Assembly: GCA_003833135.1 (NCBI GenBank)
Contig: QZLH01000958.1
Location: forward strand, 1-50,295
Direction: 5' to 3'
Length of the DNA stretch: 50,295 bases
From: Oehlia diaphana
Taxonomy: Eukaryota; Glomeromycota; Glomeromycetes; Glomerales; Glomeraceae
In this document: one piece after another, positions 33,816-46,034 of the stretch
Position numbering within the stretch: position 1 is the stretch's first letter
Layout of the letters: the number at the start of each line of letters is the position of its first letter
Notes under the pieces: model-generated
What the model saw: the letters and a program-made list of their open reading frames with translations, nothing else
Told to the model about the DNA's origin: nothing
Databases searched by the model: none
Program-made: the position numbers and the translations under genes

Positions 33816-34280
33816 TTTGTATATTTTTAAAAATACTAAATACTGTAATTTTGATTTATATTTTTGTGCAAAATCTGCCTGAATAACCACTATTATGAGC
33901 TTAGAAAAACTTTTTCTACTCATAAAGTTACATATTTTCTTACTTTTAAAATTGTATAATAAATATATATTTCTTTATATTTTGAAAAGAATCTTAAAAT
34001 TTGTGTTTTTAAAGTAAGTTTTTGGTATACTTTATAAAAAAAAAAAAATATTACTATTAAAAATCGAAAAAAAGATAGTATTAATTTTTTAACTTGTATA
34101 AATATAGTATATTGGAATTTAGCATTTAACTATAATTTGCTCAATGTTAACAAAAATACTGTAATTTTAACATGAAAATGATCTGCACGTGACATTTCCA
34201 CATTTCCAGTGACTGATATTGATTGTTACATTTAATATTGAATTATCCACTAATGAAATTTTATGTAATTAAAATATAAT
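33816..34280. other. AT-rich spacer before the segmental duplication
   Basis: No gene or repeat was recognised. Confidence 0.4.
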
Positions 34281-34289
34281 ACTAGTTGC

Positions 34290-37200
34290 CATCTTCAATT
34301 TATAAATTATATATGAAATTTAGTCATCAAAAATTTGACTGATTCCTTTTTATATAAATGGTTTCACAGTTGTTCGATTAGGTAATTGATAATAATAATG
34401 TGCGGCTGACAAAATTGTTGATTCTGATTGGTATGGGTTGTGGCTTCAGATGTGCATGATGCATGTTGTGCATATACATTTAGCCCTGAGCTAAACCGTT
34501 CACTAAATTTGTTTTAATAATTTTTATTCATTATTAAGTAAATAACAGTACTACTCATATAGTCAATTCACTGTAGTTAACACATTTATTTCGTAATTGA
34601 TAAGTATCATGGAATTTTAAAAAAGTTATTCAAAGAAAAGCCAAGAAATTTATGGAAAGAAGCTAATTTTTATAAATATCATGTAAATGCAACTTCAATT
34701 TATAATTCATTATAATTATTATGATTAATTAATACATATATTTTGGTTACTTATTTAGACACATGTTACAGTTTCTTCTTCTATTGATTCGGCTACCAAA
34801 TCCGAAGAGATTGATGATAGAGTAATCTATTTGGATGAAATAGAAAAAAGAAAAGAAGCATATGGTATATGCGGAGAATGTAATGAACCTGGCACAGGAG
34901 AAAATTGGTGTCAATCTTGTAATTCTAAAGATTTAAGGAAAATTTTAAAAATTGGACTAGTGGAAATAAAGATATTTGATGAATTAATACAACATTCACA
35001 ACTTAATGCTGTACATTATCTTAAAATGCTTTGAATGGATACCTTTTGAAAAATTTCATAATGTTACTTATATTACCAGAGGAGGCTTTGGTAAAATTTA
35101 TTCAGGTGAATGGCCTGAAGGTTCTATTGATTATTGGGATATTGAAAATCAAAGATGGGAAAGAAGCATAAATTATAAAGTTGCATTAAAAAGTTTGGAT
35201 AATCATTCTTCCGAAATTAGTACTATGAGGTAATTAATAAAAAAAATAATTTAGTGTGTATTATATCAAAATTGTCATTGTTATTTTTATTAAATTTTTT
35301 TTAAAAAAATTTTGATTATTAGATCAAATCTCATCTTCAGATTTATTATCTGGGTATTACTATTCTCTGCTTTGGAATAACTCAAGATCCAAATACCAAA
35401 GATTAAATATGATGGTTTTAAAATATTGTGAAAAAGGAAATTTAAGAAATTACTTTTAAATAATTACGATGATACTATAAAACTTCATTAATTGCAAATG
35501 GACTGTTAAGTACCATAATGCTGGAAAGGTTCATAGACTTTCATTCAGGTAATATATTATTATGTAGTATAGCTTTCTTTATAAGTGATTTTGGAATGTG
35601 TCAACCAGCAAATGCGATGTTGGGTAAAGGAGTTTATGGAGTATTACCTTATATGGCACCGGAAATTATACGTGGATATCTATATACAAAAGCAGCTGAT
35701 ATTTACTCATTTGGAACAATAATGAACGAATTTCTTTCTGAAGAAATTCCTTTTAATGATATTCCTCATGATCATATTTTAGCTGTTAAAATATGTAAAG
35801 GACTTAGACCAAAAATTTCTGAAGATATTCCAAAAATTTCTTGCAGATTTAATTATAAAATGTTGGGATGCTACTAAAGCAGAAAATAGACCATCTGCTA
35901 AATAAAGAATTGTATCAAATATTAAAACAATGGGATAAAGAAGATGGGAAATTCGATAGTGAAATTCATTCGCAAATGAGGGAATGTTATGCAAAAATTA
36001 AAGAAAAAAAAATTGAAAAACAGATCGAATGTGAAAGTATTGAAACTCATCCTCAAGCAATCTATACAAGTAGACTTTTAAATTTCAAAAATCTTCCAGA
36101 ACCAGTAAATTCATCATTTCAAGTTAATCCGGGTAAATTTTCAATTTTAATTATGAAAAAATCTTATCCAATTTTTAACGATATCAATTTTTTTTATGTT
36201 CCATCAGTATCAGAAAACCTACTAAGTAAGTAGTATAATAATTAGTAATTATTTTTGTAATTATGAATTTACTGTATATTTTATTTTAAATTATGTTATT
36301 ATTTAATTTATAGTTTCAGAATGCTTTGATATTCAATTCAGTGAATCAGGTAAAATAATTTATTTGAAATAATTTGATAATTTTCTCGTCTAATATTATT
36401 TTAATTATTTTAATAATAGATCTCAACGAAATTAATCAAGAAGAAGATAATTTGAATGATGAGTCTTAAATTATTAGTAGGTTTTTTTCTGGATTAGTCA
36501 GAATATTGCAGTATTTAATAAATTTGAAGTTAATATTTATATATTTTTATTAACTTAGTTTATATTTTTATTTACTTTAGTATTTTATATCTTAGTAGAA
36601 ATTTTCATGACAGGATCAAATAAGCGAAAAATAAAATATATTGAAAAATATATTATTATTGGAAGGGTATTGCGTTAATAAAGAGACGCTCAACCCTGAT
36701 TACAAACGTTAGAAAGCGAAATGCTTGGCAAATAGCATTCTGATACCATGATAAAAAAATTTTTACTTGAGTTAGCTGGTCTATTAAGCATTAGAAAAAC
36801 TTTAAATTAGTTGCGAAAAAGCAAATTTATTATTTTAAAATGATTTATTTTTATATATTTATTATTATCTGAATAAATTTAAATAAAATATTATTCTTTC
36901 TTTTTTATACTTTAATTGATCTGTCTAAAATTATTTTTGAGGTGAGGGTTGAAAAAAATCATGTAATCTTATAATTTTCTTTTATTTCATTTTAAGTTTA
37001 ATAAAATATATAATGCTCACAATCTTAAAGGACAAAAATAATAAATTGATCAAAATTTGGTCCAATTAAGAATTTTTATCTTCTAAGATTCGCCTGCACC
37101 AATTTATTTGATTATTAACCAGTTTAATGACGAAAGTAAAGTATTAATTAATTATAGATCATGTTATTCATGGACTGGAAGCAAAACTAGAACATTATTA

Positions 37201-37830
37201 TTTAAATTTATAAATGTTATATATACTGTATACAATACATTTCTTTTAAAAAAGTTTATATAATAAATTTAGTAATATTGTACCAGCCATTTTATATGAT
37301 ATCAAGGTTCTCGAGAATCGAGACATTGAAAGGTTTTTTTTCTAGAAAACATTACATTTATTGAAACTAGTAACATTCAATCTATGGAATCATGGCAAAC
37401 CGATTATAGTAAATACTACTATTTCTATAATATTATTTATTAATCAAAGTATTTTAAAATGTGTTCACTATCATACTTTCTATTAACGATAGCGTGTCTT
37501 TTAAAGAATCCGAAATGAAATTAGGATTATGCCCATCCTTATTACATCGAATTGCATAGGCGTTATAAAGTAAATATAAAATTAATTATTAATATATAAA
37601 TAGACATTAAACGAAGTTACAGAACATAAATAAATAAAAGAACGATCATCATGTCCCTGCTTATTCAAGTCACCATCATATTAAATGAAAGATTTCACTT
37701 TCCAAACGTGACGTGACGGCTTTCCTATAATATAGTTACTTAGAGTTTTTGGTATCTATTCCAACAAAATAATAATGTAACTTTCTTCACGCAATTGTGA
37801 CCACCAAATATCATTGAAAATGCAACGAAT
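34290..37830. repeat. Segmental duplication, copy A
   Basis: This matches copy B (about 37890-42130) through the promoter region, kinase gene, 3' region and a further ~1.3 kb. Examples are TAATGTGCGGCTGACAAAAT upstream and GTTAGAAAGCGAAATGCTTG downstream. The two copies are head-to-tail and almost touching. Edges are approximate. Confidence 0.85.
34609..36469 (+). pseudogene. Kinase-like gene, inactivated tandem copy
   Basis: Colinear with all six exons of the intact copy at 38291-40200. Exon 1 has a frameshift giving ATG GAA TTT TAA. Exon 2 has a -1 and a compensating +1 around the NWTSG motif, so that stretch is scrambled, then another shift before LEWI. About 10 bp are missing at the end of exon 2. 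Exon 3 has several more indels, including loss of the region before the HKD motif, where the catalytic loop is garbled (FIDFHSGNIL). Later parts (GVYGVLPYMAPEII, DIYSFGTIMNEF, the C-terminal tail and last exons) are still readable, so decay is recent. The TATA box of copy B is also lost. Confidence 0.9.
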
Positions 37831-38200
37831 TATTGAATTAAATACACATTAAACTTTTAATATTTAAATATAGGAAAATTTATATAATACTAATTATCAT
37901 ATATTCTTCAATTTGTAAATTATTAATTTAATAAAAAAACTATTTAAATATCTGAAGTAGTCATCAAATTTTGACCGATTCCTTATTTATCCAAATGGTT
38001 TCACAATTGTTCGATTAATTGACAATAATAATGTGCGGCTGACAAAATTGTTGATTTCTGATTGGTATGGAGATGTGCATGATGCAATTAATGCATGTTG
38101 TGCAAATTTTTATATACATTTAGTGAAAATAACTTTACGTTCACTAAATTTGTTTTAATAATTTTCGTTTATTATAAAGTACTAAATAACAGTACTATAT
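36470..38200. other. 3' region of copy A and start of copy B
   Basis: No gene. It contains the conserved non-coding stretch at about 36672-36760 (see findings) and the junction of the two duplicates near 37830-37890. Confidence 0.5.
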
Positions 38201-38208
38201 ATACAGTA

Positions 38209-38215
38209 TATAAAA
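38209..38215 (+). promoter_or_regulatory. TATA box of the intact tandem kinase gene
   Basis: TATAAAA lies 76-82 bp before the ATG at 38291. The matching place in copy A (about 34545-34565) reads ACTCATATAGTC and lacks it. Confidence 0.5.
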
Positions 38216-38290
38216 TTACTGCTAATAACATTTTGAAATTGGTTCGAAATTGTTAAAAAAGATATTCACAAAAAGCCAAGAAATACTAGT

Positions 38291-40200
38291 ATGGAAATTT
38301 TAAATAAAATATCCAAAGAAAAGCCAAGAAATTTATGGAAAAGAGTTGATTCGAATAAATATCATGTAAATGAAATTTCAATTTATAATTTATTATAAAT
38401 ATTTTGATTAATTAACAAATATATTTTGATTACTTATTTAGAAACATGTTACAATTTCTTCTATTGATTCAGCTACTAGATCACAAGAGATTGATGATAG
38501 AATAATCTATATGGATGAAATAAAAAAAAGAAAAGAAGTATATGGTATATGTGGAGAATGTAATGAACCTGGCATGGGAGAAAATTGGTGTCAATCTTGT
38601 AATTCAAAAAGATTTAAGGAAAATTTTAAAAATTGGACTAGTGGAAATAAATATATTGATGAATTAATACAACATTCACAACTTAATTCTTTACACCGCC
38701 TTAATTGTCTTGAATGGATACCTTTTGAGAAATTTCAAAATGTTATTTATATTACCAGAGGAGGTTTTGGTAAAATTTATTCAGGTGAATGGCCTGAAGG
38801 AAATATTAGGTATTGGGACATTGAAAATCAAAGATGGAAAAGAAACATAAATTGTAAAGTTGCATTAAAAAGTTTGGATAATTCTTCTGAAATTAGTGCT
38901 GATTTTATAAATGAGGTAATTAAATAAAAAAAAATTAATTTAGTGTGCATTATGTTTAAATTGTCATTGTTATTTTTATTAAATTTTTTTTAAAAAATTT
39001 TAATTATTAGATCAAATCTCATCTTCAGATTTATTTTCGGGGTATCATTTTCTGCTATGGACTAACTCGAGATCCAAATACCAAAGATTATATGATGGTT
39101 TTAAAATATTGTGAAGAAGGAAATTTAAGAAATTACTATTTAAATAATTATTGTGATACTGTAAAACTTTATGAATTATCAAGCATTGCGAATGGACTGT
39201 TAAGTATCCATAATGCTGAAAAAGTCCATAAAGACTTTCATTCAGGAAATATATTATATGGTGGGGCTATATTTATAAGTGATTTAGGAATGTGTCAACC
39301 AGCAAATGTGATGTCAGGTAAAGAAGGAGTTTATGGAGTGTTACCTTATATGGCACCAGAAGTTTTACGTGGATATCAATATACAAAAGCAGCAGATATT
39401 TATTCATTTGGAATAATTATGAATGAGTTTCTTTCTGAAAAAATTCCTTTTAATGATATTCCTCATGACCATATTTTAGCTGTTAAAATATGTAAAGGAC
39501 TTAGACCAAAAATTTCTGAACATATTCCAAAATTTCTTGTAGATTTAATTATGAAATGTTGGGATGCTAAAGCTGAAAATAGACCAACTGCTAAAGAATT
39601 ATATCAAATATTAAAAAAATGGGATAAAGAAGATGAGAAATTCAATAGTGAAATTCGTTCTCAAATGAGAGAATGTTATACAAAAATTAGCGAAAAATCA
39701 CTGAAAAACAGTTCAAATGAAAATAAGTCTGAAAGTATTAAAACTCATCCTCAAGCAATCTATACAAGTAGACTTTTAAATTTCAAAAATCTTCCAGAAC
39801 CAGTAAATTCTTTAGATTTATCATCATTTCAAGTTAATCCAGGTAAATTTTCAATTTTAATTATGAAAAAATCTTATCCAAGTTTTAACGATGTCAATTT
39901 TTTTTAATAATAGATGATGTTTCATCTGTATCAGAAAACCTAAGTGAGTAGTATATAATAATTAATTATTTTTGTAATTATAAATTTACTGTATATTTTA
40001 TTTTAACATTATATTATTATTTAATTAATTTATAGTTTCAGAATGCTTTGATGTTCAATTCAGTGAATCAGGTAAAATAATTTATTTAAGTAATTTATTA
40101 TCTTATTAATAGTTTTCTTGTCTAATTTTGTTTAATTATTCTAATAATAGATCTCAACGAAATTAATCAAGAAGAAGATAATTTGAATGATGAGTCTTAA
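38291..40200 (+). CDS. Kinase-like (TKL-type) protein, six exons, catalytically complete
   Basis: Exons 38291-38365, 38442-38915, 39011-39842, 39914-39943, 40036-40071 and 40151-40200 join in frame to 498 aa; all introns are GT-AG (70-95 bp). Without the last three splices the frame would end at 39907 with a tail that is clearly intron (GKFSILIMKKSYP). With them the tail reads DDVSSVSENLI and DLNEINQEEDNLNDES. The cysteine module is C62-x2-C65 ... C75-x2-C78, followed by NWTSG and LEWIPFEKF. The kinase domain has a Gly loop (TRGGFGKIY, from 130), Lys168, HKD (Asp258), Asn263, DLG (Asp274), APEVL and SFGIIMNEF. All catalytic residues are present, so activity on Ser/Thr or Tyr is plausible. The target is unknown. 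The family is hugely expanded in Rhizophagus. The upstream twin is dead. Confidence 0.92.
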
Positions 40201-40911
40201 ATAATTATTAGTAGATTATTTTCTGGATTAGTCAGAATATTGCAGTATTTAATAATTTAAAGTTAATATTTAAATATTTTTATTTAACTTAGTTTATATT
40301 ATTATTTATTTTAGTATTTTATATCTTAGTAGAAAGGATCAAATAAGCGAAAAATAAGATATATTAAAAAATATATTATTATTGGGAGGGTTTTGCGTTA
40401 ATAAAGAGACGCTCAACCTTGGTTACAAACGTTAGAAAGCGAAATGCTTGGCAAATAGCATTCTGATGATACCATGATAAAAAAAATTTATTTGAGTTAG
40501 CTGGTCTACTATTAGTAAATATTAAGAAATCATTTTTATATTTAAAAGTGATTTATTTTTTATATTTATTTATTATTAGTTTTTTTATCTGAATTAATTT
40601 TTAAATAAAAAATTTTTTTTTCTTTATTTTATCTAAGAATTTATTAATTGATCCCTCTAAAATTATTTTTGAGGTGAGGATTGAAAAATCATACATTTTT
40701 TAGAAACTGCAATAGTATCTTCATCACCCCAGAAAAATATTAGTTCATCTTATAATTTTCCTTTATTTCTTTCCAATAGTACAATAAGATAAGTTTAATA
40801 ATATATATATGTTCACAATCTTAAAGGACAAAAATAATAAATCGACCGAAATTCGTTTCAGTTGAAAATTATTTATCTTCTAAATTTCTCCTGTGCCAAT
40901 TTATTTAGTTT
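40201..40911. other. 3' region of the intact kinase gene
   Basis: Contains the conserved non-coding stretch at about 40391-40490 shared with copy A. No gene was seen. Confidence 0.45.
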
Positions 40912-41497
40912 ATTTTTATTTTTTTTTTTAATAATAAACATATTCCTTTGTTTTATTAGTAAAAGTACGACAGAAATTTTACAAAGTAAATATAAAAGAA
41001 AAATACATTGAAAATTAATATATTTCTACATTAATTTCTCTCCATATTACAACTTTGCCGCTTCAAGCAAAGCAAAACTAACGAAACCAGAGAGCTATTC
41101 GCAATATAAAATTTCTTTACTCTAAAAATATAAAAACTAACTAATTATGTATAACTAAATTACTAATTACTTTGTTACCCTACGAACTTTTATTTGATAT
41201 TCCTAGTATAAATACGTCATTTTTAAATTTACCATCAAGATCCATTTTTATAATAGTTCTGATTTTTTTTATACTTTTTTTGTGATATTCTGAGTTATCG
41301 TCCGCATCCTCATCGATTTCATCTATCCGTTTCTTTTTCCTTTTTAAGTCCCTAATTGTTTTTCCAGTTCTATTGTTTCATTACATCGTTCGTTCCACAC
41401 TTGCTTCCGTATATTCACCAAATATTCATTAAATATTTATTCTTTTTACATATACTCCACCATTTAATCTTAATCAAACCTCTTGTCAATTCTCTCA
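40912..41497 (-). mobile_element. 5'-truncated LINE-like insertion in copy B
   Basis: Present only in copy B. Read on the minus strand it starts with coding scraps (NEYLVNIRKQVWNERCNETI, then ELEKQLG, then after a stop KRKKKRIDEIDEDADDNSEY and KMDLDGKFKNDVFILGI). It ends with a non-coding part and an A-rich 3' end (T-rich at 40912-40932 on plus). The VWNERC...ELEKQLG patch is like the C-terminal end of reverse-transcriptase proteins of non-LTR elements. A target duplication was not clear. Confidence 0.5.
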
Positions 41498-42130
41498 AGA
41501 TTATTAACCAGTTTATTGATGATTGTAAAGTATTGAACTGAATATATACATAGACCACGCTATTCACGGATTATCGGATTATCGGATCAAATTAACCAAT
41601 TACAAACAAAACAAGAATGTTCATATTTTATATAAACGTTTGAAAAAAATATTTTTAATCGAAACGAAAAAAAACTATTTATTATATTATATTTTATTTT
41701 CACAAAATAAAATACTTTTACAATAATGAATTCAATTTCAAGATTTTTTCATTACATCTGTTGAAACAAGTAACATTATATTATTATTTTTTTTTAACAT
41801 CGGATTTTTAATATTATAAGAAATAAATGAATGAATCGACTATCATACCATTCTATCATACGAATATACTTAATGTTAATAATAACGTACTTTTAAAAAA
41901 AAATCTGAAACAAATTAGAATTACGCTCGCTCTTATATTGAATTGCATAGACAGTATTTTCGCTTAAATATAAAATAAGTCAATTTTTAATCTTTATAAA
42001 TACTTTATTATGACTACATTAAATGTAATTACTGACATACCCTATGACCCTATTCTTTGGCATCTACTCCGGCAGAATAATAATGTAATTTCTTCACTGA
42101 AAAAAATTCTAAATATCATTTGATGGAGTG

Positions 42131-42950
42131 GACTGGACTAAAAATGATTAAGCTCGTTTCATATCATGTCGAGTTTAGATCTAAAATAGGTGTGGCTTGC
42201 TGAATGGATAAAATTGTTAATTGTCGATTTGCCATAGAAGATAAAGTTAAATTATTCATATCAAAAGAGCAAAAATATCGAAGTGCCAGGTAAAATAATA
42301 GTCAAAATAACGTAAAATTTAGAATTTACATATAAACAACTTAACATGGCTAATAATATCTTTTATCGTTCAGCCAAATAGGATCATGCAGATTTCATAG
42401 ACCGATATTTTTATTAGCCATAGCAATAACACATGATCGATATAATAAAGTGGAGTAAAAAAATGGCGTAAATGAATGTTTTGTCGGAAAGTTTAAATAA
42501 AGCTTATAAAAATGAAATTTATAGAAAGCTTATTTAAGATGTTATTAGTTAATGCATGATCAAAAACGTCAGAACGATAACACTTTTATTGGATGTGGGC
42601 TATATCGGTCACAGGGCCCTTCATTGATTGGTGAAAATGGCTACGTGTGACCGATTTGATTTATAGTTAAAAATGACCAGTTAGCGGAAATCCAAGATAA
42701 ATTAGGAACATCATTCCTCTTCGACAAGTTTATCCTGAGAGTGTTATCAAAAAGGCATATGCAAGCAATTGATTTCTGATATGTTAATGGAGACCCCAAT
42801 AATCCACTTTTATATCGATATCCCTAATCGTCACGTGTTGAAAATGTCACGCGATGTTATACTGATCGATAATTCTTATATAAGCATGTTTTTGATTATC
42901 ATTTTCAGTAGGTGCATAATTTTTTTTTCACAAGCACAAATATACACATA
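42131..42950. other. Spacer with inverted repeats
   Basis: ATCGGTCAC (42604-42612) and GTGACCGAT (42647-42655) are an exact inverted pair. A TATATAAGC-like box lies near 42876, about 75 bp before the next relic's ATG. Confidence 0.45.
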
Positions 42951-42956
42951 AACGTC

Positions 42957-44100
42957 ATGTCTTCTAAGCTTAATAATGGATGAAGTTTCAATGGCGGACG
43001 ATGCTAAGGGTCTAAATACAGAAGAGCTTATCGAATATTTGCAAAAAGGATTTAAAACTTGATGATATTAAAATTCTTCTTAGAGAGAAAATTGTTGTGC
43101 CTGACTTTCTTAGCAAAAGAGAAATATTGATTGGCATTAGGATCAGTAACGAGACTTGTAGACTCATTGAAGGTCTCAGCCAGAAATTATGCAATTATCC
43201 TTCATATAGATCTCTTGACGAATTGAAGAAAATTTTGTTTTAGAAATAAGGTCAATGGAGAAGATATGACAGCTTACTCCTGGTGAGTGAATGCACTCTT
43301 AATATTATTTCAATTTATAATGGATCATCGTATATAATAATTTATTTTCTTTTCCTTGCAGCCTACGAAGAAATTCCGTTATTTATTTTGTTTTTTTCTT
43401 CATTTTATCTAGTAAACGTGTTTATATACTAACATAGAAATGGGAATTGACAAGGTGAGAGACAATCCGCAAGAATTCACGAGTTCTCATCGCGTGAATG
43501 ATTCTTATAAACGATTGGAAGTGAATAGTGCCTAGTCCGGCAAGAATCTTTAAATATTTTTTAATATTTAATTAATATTCACTAAATTTACTAAATTTCT
43601 TTCTTTTAACGTTGCAAATTTATTTTATCGATCTTTCACGCATCTATCGCTATTACAAAAAAACTTACCTTCCAAGATACCTTCATAGTATTACAAAAAG
43701 ATACATCTGTCGAAGAATCGACCAGATAAATTGACTACGCAATCAAAAGTCTGAATGACTTCCTTTGTATCACTGAAGGAAAGTCTTGCGCTTTCAAGAT
43801 AGGTTATGCACAGGTACTGTAAGTCCACTACTTGCGTTTGTGCTTTTTTAAGGAGATTCAATGACATTAACACCGACATTTTATTTCTTAGAATCTGGCA
43901 CAACTTGAAAGTGTATATCAAATAAATAAGATGGAACAAACCATGGATCGCATTTTGGTAACAGTTATTTGACTATTTCTGTGCTGAATTCTACAAGTGG
44001 CAGCGAGTACCAATTGTGGGTTGTTGAATGATGGATTAGTACCGATAGTTTTCCAGCTAGCAAGAGGGCTAGAATCAAAAAAAAATTGATCAAAAAATGA
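42957..44100 (+). pseudogene. SAM-domain-like protein gene, decayed
   Basis: From the ATG at 42957: SSKLNNG, shift, then DEVSMADDAKGLNTEELIEY, shift, then DLKLDDIKILLREKIVVPDF and RLIEGLSQKLCNYPSYRSLD up to a stop at 43243. This matches a SAM (sterile alpha motif)-like N-terminal domain that I recall from a repeated Rhizophagus protein family. More family-like pieces follow after intron-like gaps: GIDKVRDNPQEFTSSHRV (43443), IDYAIKSLNDF and CITEGK (shifted, 43720-43795), NLAQLESVYQINK (43890) and PASKRARIKKK near 44055. At least four frameshifts are present. The family link is from memory and needs a search. Confidence 0.55.
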
Positions 44101-44960
44101 TGGGCATCAAAACAGATAGGCGTTAGTGAAGCGCTTCAATTTTTTTTTTACTTTGCTTTTCGTGTATTATCGGCTATGTCCCGACACTTGTAATTTATTT
44201 TTCGTGTAGCATTATTTTTTTGCCTTGATCAACATGATACAGGCGCATAGCAACTTTAATGCCGCTAACATGTATCATGCGGTTATATAACAATATTATA
44301 GTAGCTACTTTTTATAAGAGAATATTTTATCAATTATTCAATTGACGTTAATATTCATACGGTACAGTACTATTTTGAATAATGTTAATTTTTTCATAAA
44401 TATTATTCAATAATATTGATTTTATTATTAACTTTAATGAATGTATGAACCGATTTTTATTTTTAATATACTTTGCAAATATATAGTAAGGATTATGCAC
44501 AAGATGCTGGATCTCATAAGGCTAATTGTGACAAAACTGAAGGATAAGCTAAAGTCTATCAATAGTTTAAAATTGTATACGGGACGTTAGTCTCAGTTAT
44601 TTATCATCACGGCTCTCAATGATATCTATGGCTTCCCTATTACTATAGAAGCTTATTTTTTTTTTATTTTTTAATGAAGAAAGGGACGACAGACTGTTTA
44701 TTATCGTTATTATTTTTTTTTTTGTACAAGTTATTTTTATTTATATATAGTTAATTAGCGAAAGAAATTATGTACATTTTTTTTTATTAAATTATTTATT
44801 AACAAGAAATTAAGATGATTAAGAAAGCGAAACCTTAACAGCTACATAAAGATTAAAATTTTAATTTTCTTTTATAATTAATACCATGTACCGCAAATAA
44901 TTAATAAAAATATTATAATTTCTTATAAATTGAACAGCTTCATCTTAAGAATTCTTACTA
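44101..44960. other. Spacer with an inverted repeat
   Basis: CATGATACA (44233-44241) and TGTATCATG (44271-44279) are an exact pair. Otherwise AT-rich; no gene was seen. Confidence 0.45.
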
Positions 44961-44967
44961 AGTTCAG

Positions 44968-45978
44968 TCATAGTTGCGTTTGCGATTCAGTCTCAAGGAT
45001 GGAGTGAAACGACTTTAGTTCATAGCTTTGAACCAGTTGAATATCTACTACTGTTTCCAATGTTTCAGCTGTATCTGGTGCGATTAGAGGTTGATTTGTC
45101 TTACATGTAGAACTGCCCAAAAGGATCTCCTGTGCTCGAGTAAGTCTGACAGTGTTGTTAAATTGCCATGTCATTTGCCCATTTTTCTAATGACATTTGT
45201 CATTTCTCATACTTTTTCGTAGTAAAATCAATGTCATTTAATATCATTGATGTCATTTCAATGTCATTCAGTGTCATTCGACAACACTAGAGTAAGTTGG
45301 TGTTCGGCTTTAAGATATCCTTTTGCTTTACTAACCGTATCATATTTGTAGTCCCAATCATCGTTTTCTGGACAGAGATATAACTTAATTGTTTGTATAC
45401 GAAATTCCGTTTTCAGGTTGTTAGTACATTTAGTCATTGGACTAACAATCTTTTCAATTCTTTCTATGTTGATATCATCAGAATTCTCTCGTTGTTTTGC
45501 TCGTTTTTCAGTTCTCTTTGTGCTTCTTGTCCATTTCTAAAAAAAATGAAATAAAAGAGACGTGAATCAGCAGTTCATAAATATGACCAAACAAGTTTGC
45601 ACTTTGTACTCTCGACAATAGAAGAGTTGACTTTTAACAGACAAGTTGTTTGATGTTTAAGAAAGGTACGTAGCAGGTTCCTCCTCCTCACAGAACCAGC
45701 AGATCTCAAACCAGGAACTTGAAAATAAAGAAGCGCCACTCTTTTACGGATTGTAATGGACAATACTTTCTGGTTCACGAGCTCAATACTTACATCCCAA
45801 TTATCAAGAATATTTTTTGCTTTTTCGCGGAGATGAGGTTTAAGTTCTTTTTTACTGAAATGTCTTAGGTCTTTTCTGATTGTAATTAACATTTCACTCA
45901 GGGTTTTGTTGACTTTATTTTATTTCTGTAGTAACGTTACACGTCCACTTCTCAGTTGGCTCATCGCTAAAAAATTCC
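44968..45978 (-). pseudogene. Unrecognised gene split by a transposable-element insertion
   Basis: The minus strand is open from 45892 (MLITIRKDLRHFSKKELKPH..) to about 45593. A likely 56-bp intron (45592-45537, weak GTTTGG donor) leads to an exon starting KWTRSTKRTEKRAKQRENSD and continuing to KAKGYLKAEHQL. There a 144-bp element interrupts. After it the frame resumes as RAQEILLGSSTCKTNQPLIA and ends SQTQL-stop at 44968. Leaving out the element and one 8-bp target copy gives one continuous frame of about 238 aa, so the insertion killed or truncated a recently intact gene. An upstream MEFFSDEPTEKWTCN start (45978) is shifted by a small indel. No family was recognised; the middle is basic. Confidence 0.6.
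45146..45289. mobile_element. 144-bp hAT-like MITE in a coding exon
   Basis: Flanked by an exact 8-bp duplication GAGTAAGT (45138-45145 and 45290-45297), the size made by hAT transposases. The ends are CTGACAGTGTTGTTAAAT and ATTCGACAACACTA; the inverted repeats share AGTGTTGT plus AAT. Inside, TGTCATT is repeated about eight times (some inverted), like hAT subterminal transposase-binding repeats. There is no coding capacity. Confidence 0.75.
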
Positions 45979-46034
45979 ATAATGAAAACGCGTAAAGCCG
46001 TAAACTTTCTAATGTAATGTAACATTTCCTTCTT

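Larger units (their letters stand above)
37890..42130. repeat. Segmental duplication, copy B
   Basis: Second copy, carrying the intact kinase gene. Relative to copy A it is longer by a ~590-bp insertion (about 40912-41497). The match resumes at GATTATTAACCAGTTTA and runs to about 42125. Confidence 0.85.

Noticed and set aside
36672..36760. Similarity of the conserved block to 18S rRNA (CTTGGCAAAT)
   Set aside because: Only about 10 bases match the reverse complement of a conserved 18S stretch; no wider rRNA similarity, so it is not called an rRNA piece.
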